This document shows, in pieces, positions 42,929 through 52,447 of a stretch of DNA of 64,000 nt; positions within the stretch are counted from its first letter, which is position 1, and every line of letters starts with the position of its first letter. The DNA lies in the NCBI GenBank assembly GCA_017304475.1, contig JAFKKV010000012.1:124001-188000 (forward strand), written 5' to 3'. The position numbers and the translations under genes were made by a program. The notes beneath the pieces are model-generated. The model was given only the letters and a program-made list of their open reading frames with translations. It made no database searches and was not told where the DNA came from. This stretch comes from Hyphomicrobiales bacterium (GTDB lineage Bacteria > Pseudomonadota > Alphaproteobacteria > Rhizobiales > Phreatobacteraceae).

Positions 42929-45271
42929 ATGTCGAAGACGAGAGAACTGCTGCTGGCGGGCACGATGGTGCCTGCCCTCATGCTGTCCCAGCCGGGTTTG
43001 GCGGTCGCGCAAGCGGTTCCCGGACATCTGATCCTGGCCCAGGTGTTGGCGCAGGGACCGAACGAGCAGGATCCGCGCCGTCAGCGGCCGCCGGGTGCTC
43101 CGCCGCCCCAGCAGCAGCGGCCGCAGGCCCCGCCGGCCCAGGCGCCGCGCCCCATGCCACCCGCCGCGCAGCCGCAACAGCCGCGGCCGATGCCGCCGGC
43201 CGCCCAGCCGCGCGAGCCGCGTCCGGCTCCGCCCGCCATGGCGCCGCGGCCGATGCCACCGGCGGCCCAGCCGCAGCAGCCCCGGCCCATGCCGCCTGCA
43301 GCCCAACCCCAGCAGCCGCGTCCGCTGCCGCCGGCAGCCCAGCCGCGCGAGCCGCGTCCGCCGATCGCGCCGCCCGCCATGGCGCCCCGCCCGGTTCCGC
43401 CGGCCGCCCAGCCACAATTGCCCCGCCCGCCCGTGGCGCAGCCGCCGGCCGGGCTAAGGCCGTCCGCCCCCGGCGTGCCGCCGCCCGGCAGCTTTACCGG
43501 TCGCCCGCCTCAGGGCCAGCCGCCGGTCGGCCAACCGCCGATCGGCCAGCGTCCGGGCATCCCGGGGCAGCCGCCATCTGCCGGCCAGCCGCCGATTCCA
43601 GGTCAGCCGCCGATCGGCCAGCGTCCTGGCGGTCCTGGCCAACCGCCGGTGACCGGCCAGCCGCCCATTCCGGGCCAGCCGCCGATCGGCCAGCGTCCGG
43701 GTGGCCCCGGCCAGCCGCCGATTCCGCCGGTGACCGGCCAGCCGCCGATCCCGGGCCAGCCGCCGGTCGGCCAGCGTCCGGGTATTCCGGGCCAGCCGCC
43801 GATCCCGCCGGTGACCGGTCAGCCGCAGGTTCCAGGCCAGCCGCCGATCCCGGGCCAGCCGCCCATTGGCCAGCGTCCCGGCCTGCCCGGCCAACCGGGC
43901 GGACCCGGCTTGCCGCCGATTCCCGGCCAGCCGCCGGTCGGCCAGCGTCCAGGCATTCCCGGCCAGCCGCCGATCCCGCAGGTCGGCCAGCCGCAGGTTC
44001 CCGGCCAGCCAGGTCAGCCGGGCTTGCCGCCGCCCGGCAGCTTCACCGGTCGTCCCCCTGGACCCGGCCAGCCCTCGGTGCCGCAGGTCGGCCAGCCGCA
44101 GGTTCCCGGGCAGGGCCAGATTCCGCAGGGCCAGCCGCCCTTCGGCCAGAGGCCCGGTGGCCCCGGCCAGCCGCCCTTTGCCGGGCAGCCGCCGTTCGGT
44201 GGCCCCGGGCAGCCTCCGGGCATGCCTCCCGGCGTTCCGCCGCCGCCCCGCACGACCGGCTCGCGCATCGGACCGGCCGGCGCGCTGGCGATCGGCGGCG
44301 CCGCGGGCCTGGTCGGCGGCTTCCTGATCGGTCGCAGCACGCGCGGCATCGACGATGTCCGCCAGCAGCGGCAGGAATATAGCCGCGACGGCATCATGGT
44401 GATCCAGGAGCCGGGCCGCACGATCGTCCGTGACGGCGACGGCTTCTTCATGCGCCACGACGAAACCTCGCGGTTCCGCGATCTCGGCGGCGACATCCGC
44501 ACGGAGCGCCGCAACGGCCAGATCTATTCGGTCTACGATCGCCCGGGCGGCGTCCAGGTGATCACCGTGACCGACGAATACGGCCAGCTGGTGCGCCGCA
44601 TCCGGCGCTATCCCGATGGCCGCGAGGTGATCCTCATCGACAATGGCTATGGCGGGCCGCCCAGGTCCTTCGAGGATCAGGTCATCGTTCTGCCGCCGCC
44701 GCGCATGGAGATCCCCGAGGATCGTTATGTCGTGGATGCCGGCCAGGCCGATGAAGGACTGATCTACGAGACCCTGTCGGCTCCGCCCGTCGCGCCCTTG
44801 CCGCGGCGCTACACGCTGGACGAGGTGCGCTACAGCCCGGCGGTCCGGGCCTATACGCGCAGCGTCGACATCAACACGATCAATTTCGAAACGGGATCGT
44901 GGACGGTGTCGCCGGATCAGGTCCAACGCCTGGCGGCTCTCGCCCAGGCGGTGAACCAGGCGGTGCAGCGCAATCCGAACGAGGTGTTCCTGATCGAGGG
45001 CCATACGGATGCGGTCGGGTCGGATGTCGACAATCTCTCGCTGTCCGACAACCGGGCGCAGGCGGTGGCCACCATCCTGACCCGCAACTTCAATGTGCCG
45101 CCGGAAAACCTGACCTCCCAGGGCTATGGCAAGCAATATCTGAAGGTGCAGACGCAGGGGCCGTCACGCGAGAACCGCCGCGTCACGGTGCGCCGGATCA
45201 CCGATCTCCTGGCGCAGCAGCAACAGCAACAGCAGCAGCAGTCGCAGCAGCCTCAACAACAGCCGCAGTGA
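42929..45271 (+). CDS. Secreted proline-rich OmpA-family protein
   Basis: 780 residues. Signal peptide ([20 protein letters not shown], cleavage near AVAQA). Residues about 50-190 repeat [12 protein letters not shown]-like units; about 195-435 repeat [16 protein letters not shown]-like units. A glycine-zipper hydrophobic segment ([17 protein letters not shown]) follows near 450-470. The C-terminal OmpA domain (about 645-755) has [27 protein letters not shown] and [10 protein letters not shown], including the Asp and Arg that hold peptidoglycan. A Gln-rich tail ends the chain. It probably tethers the outer membrane to the wall, with the Pro-rich part acting as a spacer. The repeats may vary in number between strains. 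Confidence 0.85.
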   Translation: MSKTRELLLAGTMVPALMLSQPGLAVAQAVPGHLILAQVLAQGPNEQDPRRQRPPGAPPPQQQRPQAPPAQAPRPMPPAAQPQQPRPMPPAAQPREPRPAPPAMAPRPMPPAAQPQQPRPMPPAAQPQQPRPLPPAAQPREPRPPIAPPAMAPRPVPPAAQPQLPRPPVAQPPAGLRPSAPGVPPPGSFTGRPPQGQPPVGQPPIGQRPGIPGQPPSAGQPPIPGQPPIGQRPGGPGQPPVTGQPPIPGQPPIGQRPGGPGQPPIPPVTGQPPIPGQPPVGQRPGIPGQPPIPPVTGQPQVPGQPPIPGQPPIGQRPGLPGQPGGPGLPPIPGQPPVGQRPGIPGQPPIPQVGQPQVPGQPGQPGLPPPGSFTGRPPGPGQPSVPQVGQPQVPGQGQIPQGQPPFGQRPGGPGQPPFAGQPPFGGPGQPPGMPPGVPPPPRTTGSRIGPAGALAIGGAAGLVGGFLIGRSTRGIDDVRQQRQEYSRDGIMVIQEPGRTIVRDGDGFFMRHDETSRFRDLGGDIRTERRNGQIYSVYDRPGGVQVITVTDEYGQLVRRIRRYPDGREVILIDNGYGGPPRSFEDQVIVLPPPRMEIPEDRYVVDAGQADEGLIYETLSAPPVAPLPRRYTLDEVRYSPAVRAYTRSVDINTINFETGSWTVSPDQVQRLAALAQAVNQAVQRNPNEVFLIEGHTDAVGSDVDNLSLSDNRAQAVATILTRNFNVPPENLTSQGYGKQYLKVQTQGPSRENRRVTVRRITDLLAQQQQQQQQQSQQPQQQPQ

Positions 45272-45293
45272 CGGCCGCAGCGCGTGAATGAGT

Positions 45294-45324
45294 GGCGCCG
45301 CCTTCGGGCGGCGCCATTTTTTTT
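45294..45324 (+). terminator. Rho-independent terminator after the OmpA-family gene
   Basis: A perfect 9-bp stem GGCGCCGCC / GGCGGCGCC closes a TTCG tetraloop (45294-45315), followed by A and eight T. It ends 23-53 bp after the stop at 45271. It points on the plus strand toward the convergent NTF2-like gene. Confidence 0.93.
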
Positions 45325-45353
45325 GCCTGCAGTGTCATCGGTCGAACGATGTC

Positions 45354-45890
45354 TCAGGCCTTCGGCGGCGCATCCAGGCTCTGTGCCGTGAACGGCAGAT
45401 TGCGCACCGCGGTCCATGGCACGTCGAAACGGGTCATGAATTTCAGCCGGAAGGTCATCCGGCTCATCTTCCAGCCGTCTGCGGTGCGCACATAGTCGTC
45501 GTCTTCGATCGCCGACATCCAGCAGGGCGTGTCGCCTTCGGTCAGGGTGCAAGCCTGCCAGAGCATCCAGCGGCCGGTCGCCGTGTCGCCGTCGATATCG
45601 ATCAGCGGGTTCAGGAAGTAATGCATGGCGAAGCTCCAGCCGCCCTTGCGCACGAAGGCGTGGATGGCCGCGCGTCCCGTAAAGACGCCGAAATGCTCGC
45701 CGCCGTCCCAGATCGCATCCTCGGTGAACAGCCCGGCCTGCAGCTCGGCCAGCCGGTCGAGCTCGTCCTGGGACTTGCGCCGGTGGTCGTCGGTATATTT
45801 CTCGTCGGCATATTTGGCGTAGCGCGCCTTCAGATGCCTGATGGCCTCGATATCCTCGAGGCGGCGGATGCGGTGTTCAAGCGTCGTCAT
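45354..45890 (-). CDS. NTF2/SnoaL-like protein
   Basis: 178 residues with the cone-like NTF2 fold seen in SnoaL-like polyketide cyclases and small dehydratases: RRLEDIEAIRHLKARYAKYA at the start, LFTEDAIWDGGEHFGVFTGR, AMHYFLNPLIDIDGDTATGR, then DDDYVRTADGWKMSRMTF. Members bind or rearrange small hydrophobic acids; function here is unknown, but related proteins occur in alicyclic and steroid catabolism. GAGGAGAG precedes the ATG. It is convergent with the OmpA gene and 161 bp from the acyl-CoA dehydrogenase gene. Confidence 0.82.
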   Translation of the reverse strand: MTTLEHRIRRLEDIEAIRHLKARYAKYADEKYTDDHRRKSQDELDRLAELQAGLFTEDAIWDGGEHFGVFTGRAAIHAFVRKGGWSFAMHYFLNPLIDIDGDTATGRWMLWQACTLTEGDTPCWMSAIEDDDYVRTADGWKMSRMTFRLKFMTRFDVPWTAVRNLPFTAQSLDAPPKA

Positions 45891-46010
45891 GCAAGCTCTC
45901 CTCGGCGGGCCGGGCGCGGGCGGGCCGTGCCGCCATCGTTAGCGCGGGGCCGCGCGGCGGACTGCCGGAGAGAATGCGGATCAGCCCGGCGCGGGTGAGG
46001 GAGCCGCCCG

Positions 46011-46060
46011 GGCTGAAAGTTGCCGGGTTTCAGCCGGGCTGAAGAAGCACTTCAGCCGGG
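46011..46060 (-). terminator. Overlapping hairpins at the end of the acyl-CoA dehydrogenase gene
   Basis: GGCTGAAA (46011-46018) pairs with TTTCAGCC (46028-46035), and the following GGCTGAAG/CTTCAGCC arms around AAGCA form an alternative stem reaching into the stop region. No clear T-run follows, so this may be a weak or Rho-assisted end. Confidence 0.35.
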
Positions 46061-47194
46061 CATTCCGTGGCTCAGCAGCTCGCGGGCGATGATCGAGCGC
46101 TGGATCTGGTTGGTGCCTTCATAGATCTGGGTGATCTTGGCGTCGCGATAGAGCCGCTCGACCTCGAAGCCCCTGATATAGCCGCTGCCGCCGAAGATCT
46201 GCACGGCATTGGCGGTCTGGGCCACCGCCATGTCGCCGGCGAAGCATTTGGCCATGGAGCAGTAGATCGTCGCCGACCGGCCGGTCTCGAGCGCCTCGGC
46301 CGCGTTGTGAACCAGCAGGCGGGCCGCGGTGATCTCCTTGGCCATGTCGGCCAGCATCCATTGCAGGCCCTGGAACTCGGCCACCGCCTGGCCGAACTGC
46401 CGGCGCGTCCTGGCATAGTCGAGCGCCGCTTCCAGGCCCGCCTGGGCAATGCCGACGGCCAGCGCGCCGATGCCGACACGGCCCTTGTCGAGCGCGCTCA
46501 TCATGATGTGGAAGCCGCGGCCCTCGGCGCCGAGCAAGGCATTGGCCGGCAGGTCGACATTGTCGAACTGCAGCCCGCCGACCTGCGAGGCGCGCTGCCC
46601 CATCTTGTGTTCCTTCGGTCCCCGTGAAACGCCCGGCCGGTCGAGCTCGACGATGAAGATGCTCATGCCGCGCTTGCCGGCGGCCTTGTCGGTGCGGGCC
46701 AGCACGAAACCGACATCGGCGACCGGCGCATTGTGGATCCACAGCTTGGAGCCGGAGAGCCGCCAGCCGGTGGGCGTGCGTTCGGCCGTGGTCTTGATGC
46801 CGGAGACATCGGTGCCGGCCTCGGCTTCGGTGATGCAATAGGCCGGGCGGAAATCGGCCCTGAGCAGGTCGCCGAGCCATTTTTCCTGCTGTTCCGGCGT
46901 GCCGTGCACGGACAGGAGCGTGCCGATCAGCTCGTAAAGGCCGCACTGGTCGGCGATCGAGGCATAGCCGCGCGACAATTCCTCCATGACCAGCGCATAG
47001 GCCAGGGGATCGAGCCCGGCGCCGCCGAGCTCGGCGGGCACGGTGATGCCGAACAGGCCGAGCTCACCCATCTGCCGGTAGATGTCGCGCGGAAAGGCCT
47101 CGTCGCGATCGAGCGCCTCGGCCTGCGGGCGAATGACCTCGTCGGCGAAGCGACGGGCCGTGCGGCGGATTTCCTGATGGGTTTCGGAGAGCAT
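46052..47194 (-). CDS. Acyl-CoA dehydrogenase
   Basis: 380 residues. FAD-dependent desaturase of acyl-Co[41 protein letters not shown] (FAD/substrate loop), [15 protein letters not shown], and near the end [20 protein letters not shown], whose Glu in YEGT is the catalytic base. The frame extends to 47248 into an inverted repeat; the ATG at 47194 fits the family N-terminus ([16 protein letters not shown]) and is preferred. It lies downstream of the maoC-aroE-CoA transferase genes, separated by the inverted repeat, and probably acts in the same acid degradation route. Confidence 0.93.
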   Translation of the reverse strand: MLSETHQEIRRTARRFADEVIRPQAEALDRDEAFPRDIYRQMGELGLFGITVPAELGGAGLDPLAYALVMEELSRGYASIADQCGLYELIGTLLSVHGTPEQQEKWLGDLLRADFRPAYCITEAEAGTDVSGIKTTAERTPTGWRLSGSKLWIHNAPVADVGFVLARTDKAAGKRGMSIFIVELDRPGVSRGPKEHKMGQRASQVGGLQFDNVDLPANALLGAEGRGFHIMMSALDKGRVGIGALAVGIAQAGLEAALDYARTRRQFGQAVAEFQGLQWMLADMAKEITAARLLVHNAAEALETGRSATIYCSMAKCFAGDMAVAQTANAVQIFGGSGYIRGFEVERLYRDAKITQIYEGTNQIQRSIIARELLSHGMPG

Positions 47195-47243
47195 CGGCTT
47201 GGGCTTTCGGGTGTCTGGGACGAACGAAGCATTGGAATGGTGC

Positions 47244-47439
47244 TGCATTCTGGTTGGCCGTCCTTCGAGGCTCGCTTCGCTCGCACCTCAGGATGAGGAT
47301 CGTAGAGAATTGCAACAGCGGCGGTGCAAGGCGTGCATCATCCGTTCCGCCGCACGAGCAACGGCAATGCAATTCACCAACTCCCCTCATCCTGAGGTGC
47401 GAGCGAAGCGAGCCTCGAAGGACAGCCAACCAGAATGCA
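47244..47439. repeat. Inverted repeat pair, 55-bp arms, dispersed rhizobial-type element
   Basis: Arm 1 (47244-47298) begins TGCATTCTGGTTGGCCGTCC and ends CAGGATGAGG; arm 2 (47385-47439) is its reverse complement with a single mismatch in 55 bp. The 86-bp spacer has no gene. The CTTCGAGGCTCGCTTCGCTC core followed by CAGGATGAGG resembles short intergenic repeats that are common in Hyphomicrobiales genomes. The pair sits between maoC and the acyl-CoA dehydrogenase gene and would form a very long hairpin in the transcript. Confidence 0.85.
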
Positions 47440-47451
47440 ACAAGAAAGGCC

Positions 47452-47892
47452 TCAGCCTACCGCCGCGACCCATTTCATGATGTGGGTGCCGGCCAGGCAG
47501 AGTTCGCCGTCCTGGTTGGTCACCTCGACTTTGGACCTGCTGCGGCCCCTGGCTTCGTCGATCTCCTCGATCGTGTAGCGGGCGGTCAGCGTGTCCTGGA
47601 TGAAGACCGGTTTCAGGAAGCGGATCCTGTCATAACCGAGCGACACCGAGACGCCGGTCGAGCCGCGTTCGGTCGAACGGCGCGACATCATCGAGGCGGT
47701 GGTCGACAGGAGCCCCATGACCAGGGCGCCATGGGCGATGCGCCGGCCGAAGGCAGTCTTGCGGGCATAGTCCTCGTTGACATGGATCGGATCGAAATCG
47801 CCGGTCAGGCCCGAGAACAGCACCAGGTCGGCTTCGGTGATGGTCTTGGCGAAGGTCGCGGTCTCGCCGACCTCGAGGCGGGTCATGTTCAT
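47452..47892 (-). CDS. MaoC-family dehydratase
   Basis: 146 residues, single hot-dog fold. FSGLTGDFDPIHVNEDYARK contains the hydratase-2 motif (Asp and His, DxxxxH), followed by RIAHGALVMGLLS. It adds water to or removes it from an enoyl-CoA or related thioester. Its start overlaps the aroE stop (ATGA). A second MaoC gene lies at 62621-63109, so the region holds two. Confidence 0.92.
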   Translation of the reverse strand: MNMTRLEVGETATFAKTITEADLVLFSGLTGDFDPIHVNEDYARKTAFGRRIAHGALVMGLLSTTASMMSRRSTERGSTGVSVSLGYDRIRFLKPVFIQDTLTARYTIEEIDEARGRSRSKVEVTNQDGELCLAGTHIMKWVAAVG

Positions 47893-48728
47893 GCGCCGCC
47901 TCCGATGCCGAAAAAGCGCGCGACCTCTTCGGCCTGACCCTCCAGCATGACCTTGCCGCCGAGCGCGACGCAGCCGAGGCCGCGGGCATGCGCCAATAAG
48001 GGCGTCACCTCCGGCTTCATGATGATGTCGACCACCAGCATATCGGCGGTCAGGCCGTCGAGCGGCGCTGGAAAGCCGTCGCCGGGCGCCATGCCGATCG
48101 GCGTGGCGTTGATCAGGGTGTCGTGACCCGCGATCTCAGGCGCGCCGGCGCTGACCCGGCAGGCCGGGTAGGCCTTGGCGACGCGATCGGCGAGGGCTGC
48201 CGCCTTGGCCGGGTCGACGTCGAAAATGCTGAGCTTGGCGGCGCCGGCATCGGCCACCGCCACGGCGACCGCGCTGCCGCCGCCGCCGGCACCGATCAGC
48301 ATGATGCGGCGGCCGTCGAGCCGGATGTCGCGTTCGCTCAAGCCCCGGACGAGGCCGCGGCCGTCGAACATGTCGCCGGTCCAGCTGCCGTCCTTCTCCC
48401 GGCGCATGGCATTGACCGCGCCGACCTTGGCCGCCATGGGCAGGACGTGGTCGAGGAGCGGGATGACCCGCGCCTTATAGGGCACCGTCACCATCATGCC
48501 GTCGAGATTGCCGATCGCCATCAGGCCGCGGACGGTTTCCTCGAAGCGGTCGGGGTGGACATGGACCGGGATCTTCACCGTGTTCATGCCGGCGGCGGCG
48601 AAGCGTGGATTGAACACGCCGGGCGATTTCACCTGAGCGATGGGATCGCCGATAATGGCGTAGAGCCGGGTGGCGCCGTCGATCAGGACTTGCTGGTTCA
48701 GAGGATTGGTCATGACCTCCACCGTCAT
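47889..48728 (-). CDS. Shikimate dehydrogenase-like oxidoreductase, probably catabolic
   Basis: 279 residues. Substrate domain: IGDPIAQVKSPGVFNPRF (Ser for the carboxylate), VTVPYKARV (catalytic Lys), VNAMRR; NAD domain: IMLIGAGGGGSAVAVAVADA; C-terminal MLEGQAEEVARFF. Family members reduce 3-dehydroshikimate or oxidise quinate/shikimate. It lies between a CoA-transferase and MaoC and is coupled to both by 4-bp overlaps, so a catabolic role on a cyclic hydroxy-acid is likelier than the biosynthetic one. MTNPLNQ at 48713 is an alternative start. Confidence 0.87.
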   Translation of the reverse strand: MTVEVMTNPLNQQVLIDGATRLYAIIGDPIAQVKSPGVFNPRFAAAGMNTVKIPVHVHPDRFEETVRGLMAIGNLDGMMVTVPYKARVIPLLDHVLPMAAKVGAVNAMRREKDGSWTGDMFDGRGLVRGLSERDIRLDGRRIMLIGAGGGGSAVAVAVADAGAAKLSIFDVDPAKAAALADRVAKAYPACRVSAGAPEIAGHDTLINATPIGMAPGDGFPAPLDGLTADMLVVDIIMKPEVTPLLAHARGLGCVALGGKVMLEGQAEEVARFFGIGGGA

Positions 48729-50356
48729 TCCGCCGCCACCTGGCGGGTACCGGCCAGCGCGAATCCGGCTTCGGCCAGATGGGCCGGCGGCGCGCGGCGC
48801 GGCCGTTGGCCGAGATGACCGGCGAGCCCGATCGGCTCGGGTCGGAACAGCCGCTGGTCCATCAGCTTCAGGTCGGGCGCGACGCGCGGCCGGAAACCCA
48901 TGCGGGCGATGACGTCGCGTTCGACATCGATGCCCGGAGCGACCTCGATCAGCTCGACGCCGTCGGGCCCCAGCCGGAACACCGCGCGTTCGGTGACATA
49001 GAGCACGCGCTGGCCGCGCTCGGCGCCGTAGCGGCCGCTATAGGTGATCTGCTGAACCGCCTCGACGAGCTTGGCCTGCGGCCCATCCTTGACGATGCGC
49101 ATGCTGCCGTCGCCCCAGCCGATCTCGGACTTGCCGGCGGTGAAGGTGGCGCTGAAGATCACGCTCCTGGCGTTCTGGCTGATATTGATGAAGCCGCCCG
49201 GGCCGACGATCCGGTCGCCGAAGCGGCTGACATTGACATTGCCCGCCGCGTCGACCTCGGCGAAGGACAGGAAGGCAAGGTCGAGCCCGCCGCCGTCATA
49301 AAAATCGAACTGATAGGGCTGGTCGACGATCGCCATGTAGTTGCGCGCGGCCCCCGCGTCGCCGCCGGATGCGGGCGCGCCGCCGATCAGGCCTTGCTCG
49401 TTGGTGAGACAGACCTCGTCGAGCACGCCCTCCTCGGCCGCGACATTGGCGATGCCGGTGGAAATGCCGGAGCCGAGATTGCAGATCGCGCCGGGGAACA
49501 GTTCGAGCGCGGCGCGCCGGGCGATGACCTTGCGGGCGTCGAGCGGCAGAACCGGAATGTCCGACAGCGGCATGCGCAGCTCGCCGGCATAAGACGGGCT
49601 GTATTCCACCAGATAGGTCTGCCACTGGCCCGGCTCGACCACCACGAGATCGACCAGGATGCCGGGGATCTTGACCGATTTCGGCGGCAGCGTGCCGCGC
49701 TTGGCGATGCGCTTGACCTGGACGATGACCAGGCCGCCACAGCGCTTGGTGGCCTGGGCCTCCGACAGCATTTCCAGGAAGACGGCCTCCTGCTCCATGC
49801 TGATATTGCCGTCCTCGTCGGCGGTGGTGCCGCGCAGGAAACAGACATCGATGTGGAAGGACTTGAAGAACAGGTAGTCCTCGCCGCGGAAATCGACCAG
49901 CTCGACCACGCCTTCGGGCGCGGAGCGGCTCTGCCGGCCGCCGCCGTGGCGCGGGTCGACGAAGGTGTGCAGGCCGGTCTTGGTCATCAGGCCCGGCCGG
50001 CCGGCGGCGATCTCGCGCATCAGCTGCGAGAGCGCGCCTTGCGGCAGCGTATAGCCTTCGACCTTGTCGGCGATAGCCATGTCGGAAATGCCGGGCGAAT
50101 TGACGAAGGTGCCGCAGACGATGCGCTTCAGCAGGCCTTCATGGGCGAAGTGCCCGGCGCCCCTGTTGGCCCCGTCGCCGAGGCCGACCGGATGCACGGC
50201 GGTGATGGCGCGCGGCAGGCCCTCGGCCAGGAAACGCCGCTCGACCGCCGCCATCAGGGCTTCGGGCACCGCATGGCCGCCGCCGGAGCCGCCGATGACG
50301 ATGGTGTCGCCGGAGCGGATCAGTTTGACGGCTTCGTCCGCGCTTACGCGTTGCAC
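48725..50356 (-). CDS. Acyl CoA:acetate/3-ketoacid CoA-transferase, fused alpha-beta type
   Basis: 543 residues, both halves of a family I CoA-transferase in one chain as in propionate CoA-transferase. First half: IVIGGSGGGHAVPEALMAAV; second half begins near IAKRGTLPPKSVKIPGILVD and holds LTNEQGLIGGAPASGG, where the Glu forms the CoA thioester intermediate. It activates an acid to its CoA ester. It starts 16 bp after the dppDF stop and overlaps aroE by ATGA, so transporter and CoA activation are probably co-transcribed. Confidence 0.92.
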   Translation of the reverse strand: MQRVSADEAVKLIRSGDTIVIGGSGGGHAVPEALMAAVERRFLAEGLPRAITAVHPVGLGDGANRGAGHFAHEGLLKRIVCGTFVNSPGISDMAIADKVEGYTLPQGALSQLMREIAAGRPGLMTKTGLHTFVDPRHGGGRQSRSAPEGVVELVDFRGEDYLFFKSFHIDVCFLRGTTADEDGNISMEQEAVFLEMLSEAQATKRCGGLVIVQVKRIAKRGTLPPKSVKIPGILVDLVVVEPGQWQTYLVEYSPSYAGELRMPLSDIPVLPLDARKVIARRAALELFPGAICNLGSGISTGIANVAAEEGVLDEVCLTNEQGLIGGAPASGGDAGAARNYMAIVDQPYQFDFYDGGGLDLAFLSFAEVDAAGNVNVSRFGDRIVGPGGFINISQNARSVIFSATFTAGKSEIGWGDGSMRIVKDGPQAKLVEAVQQITYSGRYGAERGQRVLYVTERAVFRLGPDGVELIEVAPGIDVERDVIARMGFRPRVAPDLKLMDQRLFRPEPIGLAGHLGQRPRRAPPAHLAEAGFALAGTRQVAAE

Positions 50357-50372
50357 GGTTCCCTCCTGATGT

Positions 50373-52439
50373 TCACGACAGCTGGCCCGCGAAATGGCAG
50401 GCGACGAGATGGTTGGGCGCGTGCTCGACGAGCGGCGGCGGCTCGCTGGCGCAGACCGGCTTGGCGAGCGGACAGCGCGTGCGGAAGCGGCAGCCCGAGG
50501 GCGGATCGACCGCGCTCGGCGGTTCGCCCGCGAGTTTCAGATGCGAGCGGCCACGCTCGACCGCGGCGTCCGGGATCGGCACGGCGGAGATCAGGTAGCG
50601 CGTATAGGGATGCAGCGGCCGGTCGAACACCGCGTCGGCGGGAGCCACCTCCATCACCTTGCCGAGATAGAGCACGACGACGCGGTCGGAGATGTGGCGC
50701 ACCACCGCCAGGTCGTGGGCGATGAACAGATAGGTCAGCCCGAAGCGATCCTGCAGATCGAGCATCAGGTTGATGATCTGGGCCTGGATATTGACGTCGA
50801 GCGCCGAGATCGGCTCGTCGGCGACGATGAAATCCGGCTTCACGGCCAGCGCCCGGGCAATCGAGATGCGCTGGCGCTGGCCGCCGGAGAATTCATGCGG
50901 GAACCGCTCGGCCGATTTCGGGCTCAGGCCGACGGTGGCGAGCAATTCCTGCACCCGCTCGCGGGTCTCGGCATGGCTGGTGGTCAGGCCGTGGAAGCGC
51001 AGCGGCTCGCCCAGGATGTCGGCGACGCTCATGCGCGGGTTGAGCGAGGCATAGGGGTCCTGGAACACCATCTGCATACGCCGGCGCAGCGGCCGGATGT
51101 GGCTTTGCTTGGCCTGGGCGATATCCGTGCCGTCGAAGCTGATCTCACCGGCGCTCGGCTGATGGATGCGCATGACGACACGGGCGAGCGTCGACTTGCC
51201 GCAACCGGATTCGCCGACCAGGCCGACGGTCTCGCCCCTGAAGACGTCGAGGTCGACATTGTCGACGGCATGGACATAGCGGTGGGGTTCGAAGAAGCCG
51301 CTTTTCGGCAAAGCGAAGTGCTTGACTAGGCCGCGCACCCTGAGGATCGGGGCCTCGTCGCGCTTCGGACCCTGGCGCTGCGTCGTGCCCGCCGGCGTCG
51401 CCGCCAAGCGCTGTTTCAGCGCGAGCTTTTCGCCCCCCTGTGTCACCCAGCAGCGCGCCTTGCGGCCGGGTAGGACCTCGTCGAGCTCGGGATGCTCGTC
51501 GCAGCGGGCGACCCGGAACGGGCAGCGCGGCGCGAAGCGGCAGCCGGCCGGCATGTTCAAGGGATCCGGCGGCTGGCCTTCGATGGTGGTGAGCCGGCGG
51601 TCGCCCGACGTCGTCTCGTCGATGCGCGGCACGGCATTGATCAGCGCCCAGGTATAGGGGTGGCGCGGATCCCTCAGCAGGTCCTCGGTCGGGCCTTCCT
51701 CGACCACCTCGCCGCCATACATGACGATGGTGCGGGTGCAGACGCGGGCGATGACGCCGAGATCGTGGCTGATCAGCACGAGCGCGGTGCCGAAATCGCG
51801 GTTCAGCTCACGCAGGAGATCGAGGATCTGCGCCTGGATGGTGACGTCGAGCGCGGTGGTCGGTTCGTCGGCGATCAGCAGCGCCGGCTCGTTGCTCATG
51901 CCGAGCGCCAGCATGACGCGCTGGCGCATGCCGCCGGAGAATTGGTGCGGATAGCTGTCGACGGCGCGTTCCGGCGCGCTCACCCCCATGCGCCCGAGCA
52001 GGTTCACCGCGCGCTTGCCGGCTTCCTCGTGCGTGTAGCGGCCATGGACCACCATGGTCTCGATCAATTGCTTGGCGATCTTGATCACCGGATTGAGCGA
52101 GGTCATCGGGTCCTGGAACACCATGGCCAGGCGGTCGCCGCGCAGGTTGCGCAGCTCCTCGGCGGAGGCCTTCAGCAGGTCCTTGCCCTGGAAGCGGATC
52201 TCACCGCCGACGATGCGGCTCGGCTCGTCCAGAAGCCGCATCAGCGAGAGCGCGGTGACGCTCTTGCCCGAGCCGGATTCGCCGACGATGCCGAGCGCTT
52301 CGCCCGCGGCGACCGAAAAGCTGACGCCGTCGACGGCGCGCACCACGCCCTCGTCGGTGAAGAACTGGGTGCGCAGGTCGGTGACTTCGAGGGCCGGGGG
52401 AAGGACCTGGCCGTCCGGTGGCTTGATGCTCATGTTCAT
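50373..52439 (-). CDS. Dipeptide/oligopeptide ABC transporter ATP-binding protein, DppD-DppF fusion
   Basis: 688 residues with two complete ABC ATPase domains. Domain 1: Walker A GESGSGKS at 53-60, signature [13 protein letters not shown]. Domain 2: Walker A GESGCGKS, signature [15 protein letters not shown]. Each ends in the Cys-containing oligopeptide-type C-terminal segment ([29 protein letters not shown]). It powers the DppBC permease. A GTG at 52451 overlapping the dppC stop (GTGA) is an alternative start; the ATG at 52439 has GGTGAG upstream. Confidence 0.92.
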   Translation of the reverse strand: MNMSIKPPDGQVLPPALEVTDLRTQFFTDEGVVRAVDGVSFSVAAGEALGIVGESGSGKSVTALSLMRLLDEPSRIVGGEIRFQGKDLLKASAEELRNLRGDRLAMVFQDPMTSLNPVIKIAKQLIETMVVHGRYTHEEAGKRAVNLLGRMGVSAPERAVDSYPHQFSGGMRQRVMLALGMSNEPALLIADEPTTALDVTIQAQILDLLRELNRDFGTALVLISHDLGVIARVCTRTIVMYGGEVVEEGPTEDLLRDPRHPYTWALINAVPRIDETTSGDRRLTTIEGQPPDPLNMPAGCRFAPRCPFRVARCDEHPELDEVLPGRKARCWVTQGGEKLALKQRLAATPAGTTQRQGPKRDEAPILRVRGLVKHFALPKSGFFEPHRYVHAVDNVDLDVFRGETVGLVGESGCGKSTLARVVMRIHQPSAGEISFDGTDIAQAKQSHIRPLRRRMQMVFQDPYASLNPRMSVADILGEPLRFHGLTTSHAETRERVQELLATVGLSPKSAERFPHEFSGGQRQRISIARALAVKPDFIVADEPISALDVNIQAQIINLMLDLQDRFGLTYLFIAHDLAVVRHISDRVVVLYLGKVMEVAPADAVFDRPLHPYTRYLISAVPIPDAAVERGRSHLKLAGEPPSAVDPPSGCRFRTRCPLAKPVCASEPPPLVEHAPNHLVACHFAGQLS

Positions 52440-52447
52440 CGGCCCAC

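Noticed and set aside
43500-44230. Regular repeats that could suggest a CRISPR array
   Set aside because: The repeats are in frame, code for Gly-Gln-Pro-Pro units and vary at third positions, with no unique spacers and no cas genes.
42844-44382. 512-codon frame overlapping the OmpA-family gene in another phase
   Set aside because: Alternative phase of the proline-rich repeats; low-complexity Ala/Arg/Pro and no signal peptide or domain.
47889-48728. Housekeeping aroE of the shikimate pathway
   Set aside because: It is coupled by overlaps to a CoA-transferase and a MaoC gene in a transport operon, which is not the usual biosynthetic setting; not excluded completely.
48779-50725. 648-codon plus-strand frame opposite the CoA-transferase
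   Set aside because: Antisense shadow of a clear family I CoA-transferase.
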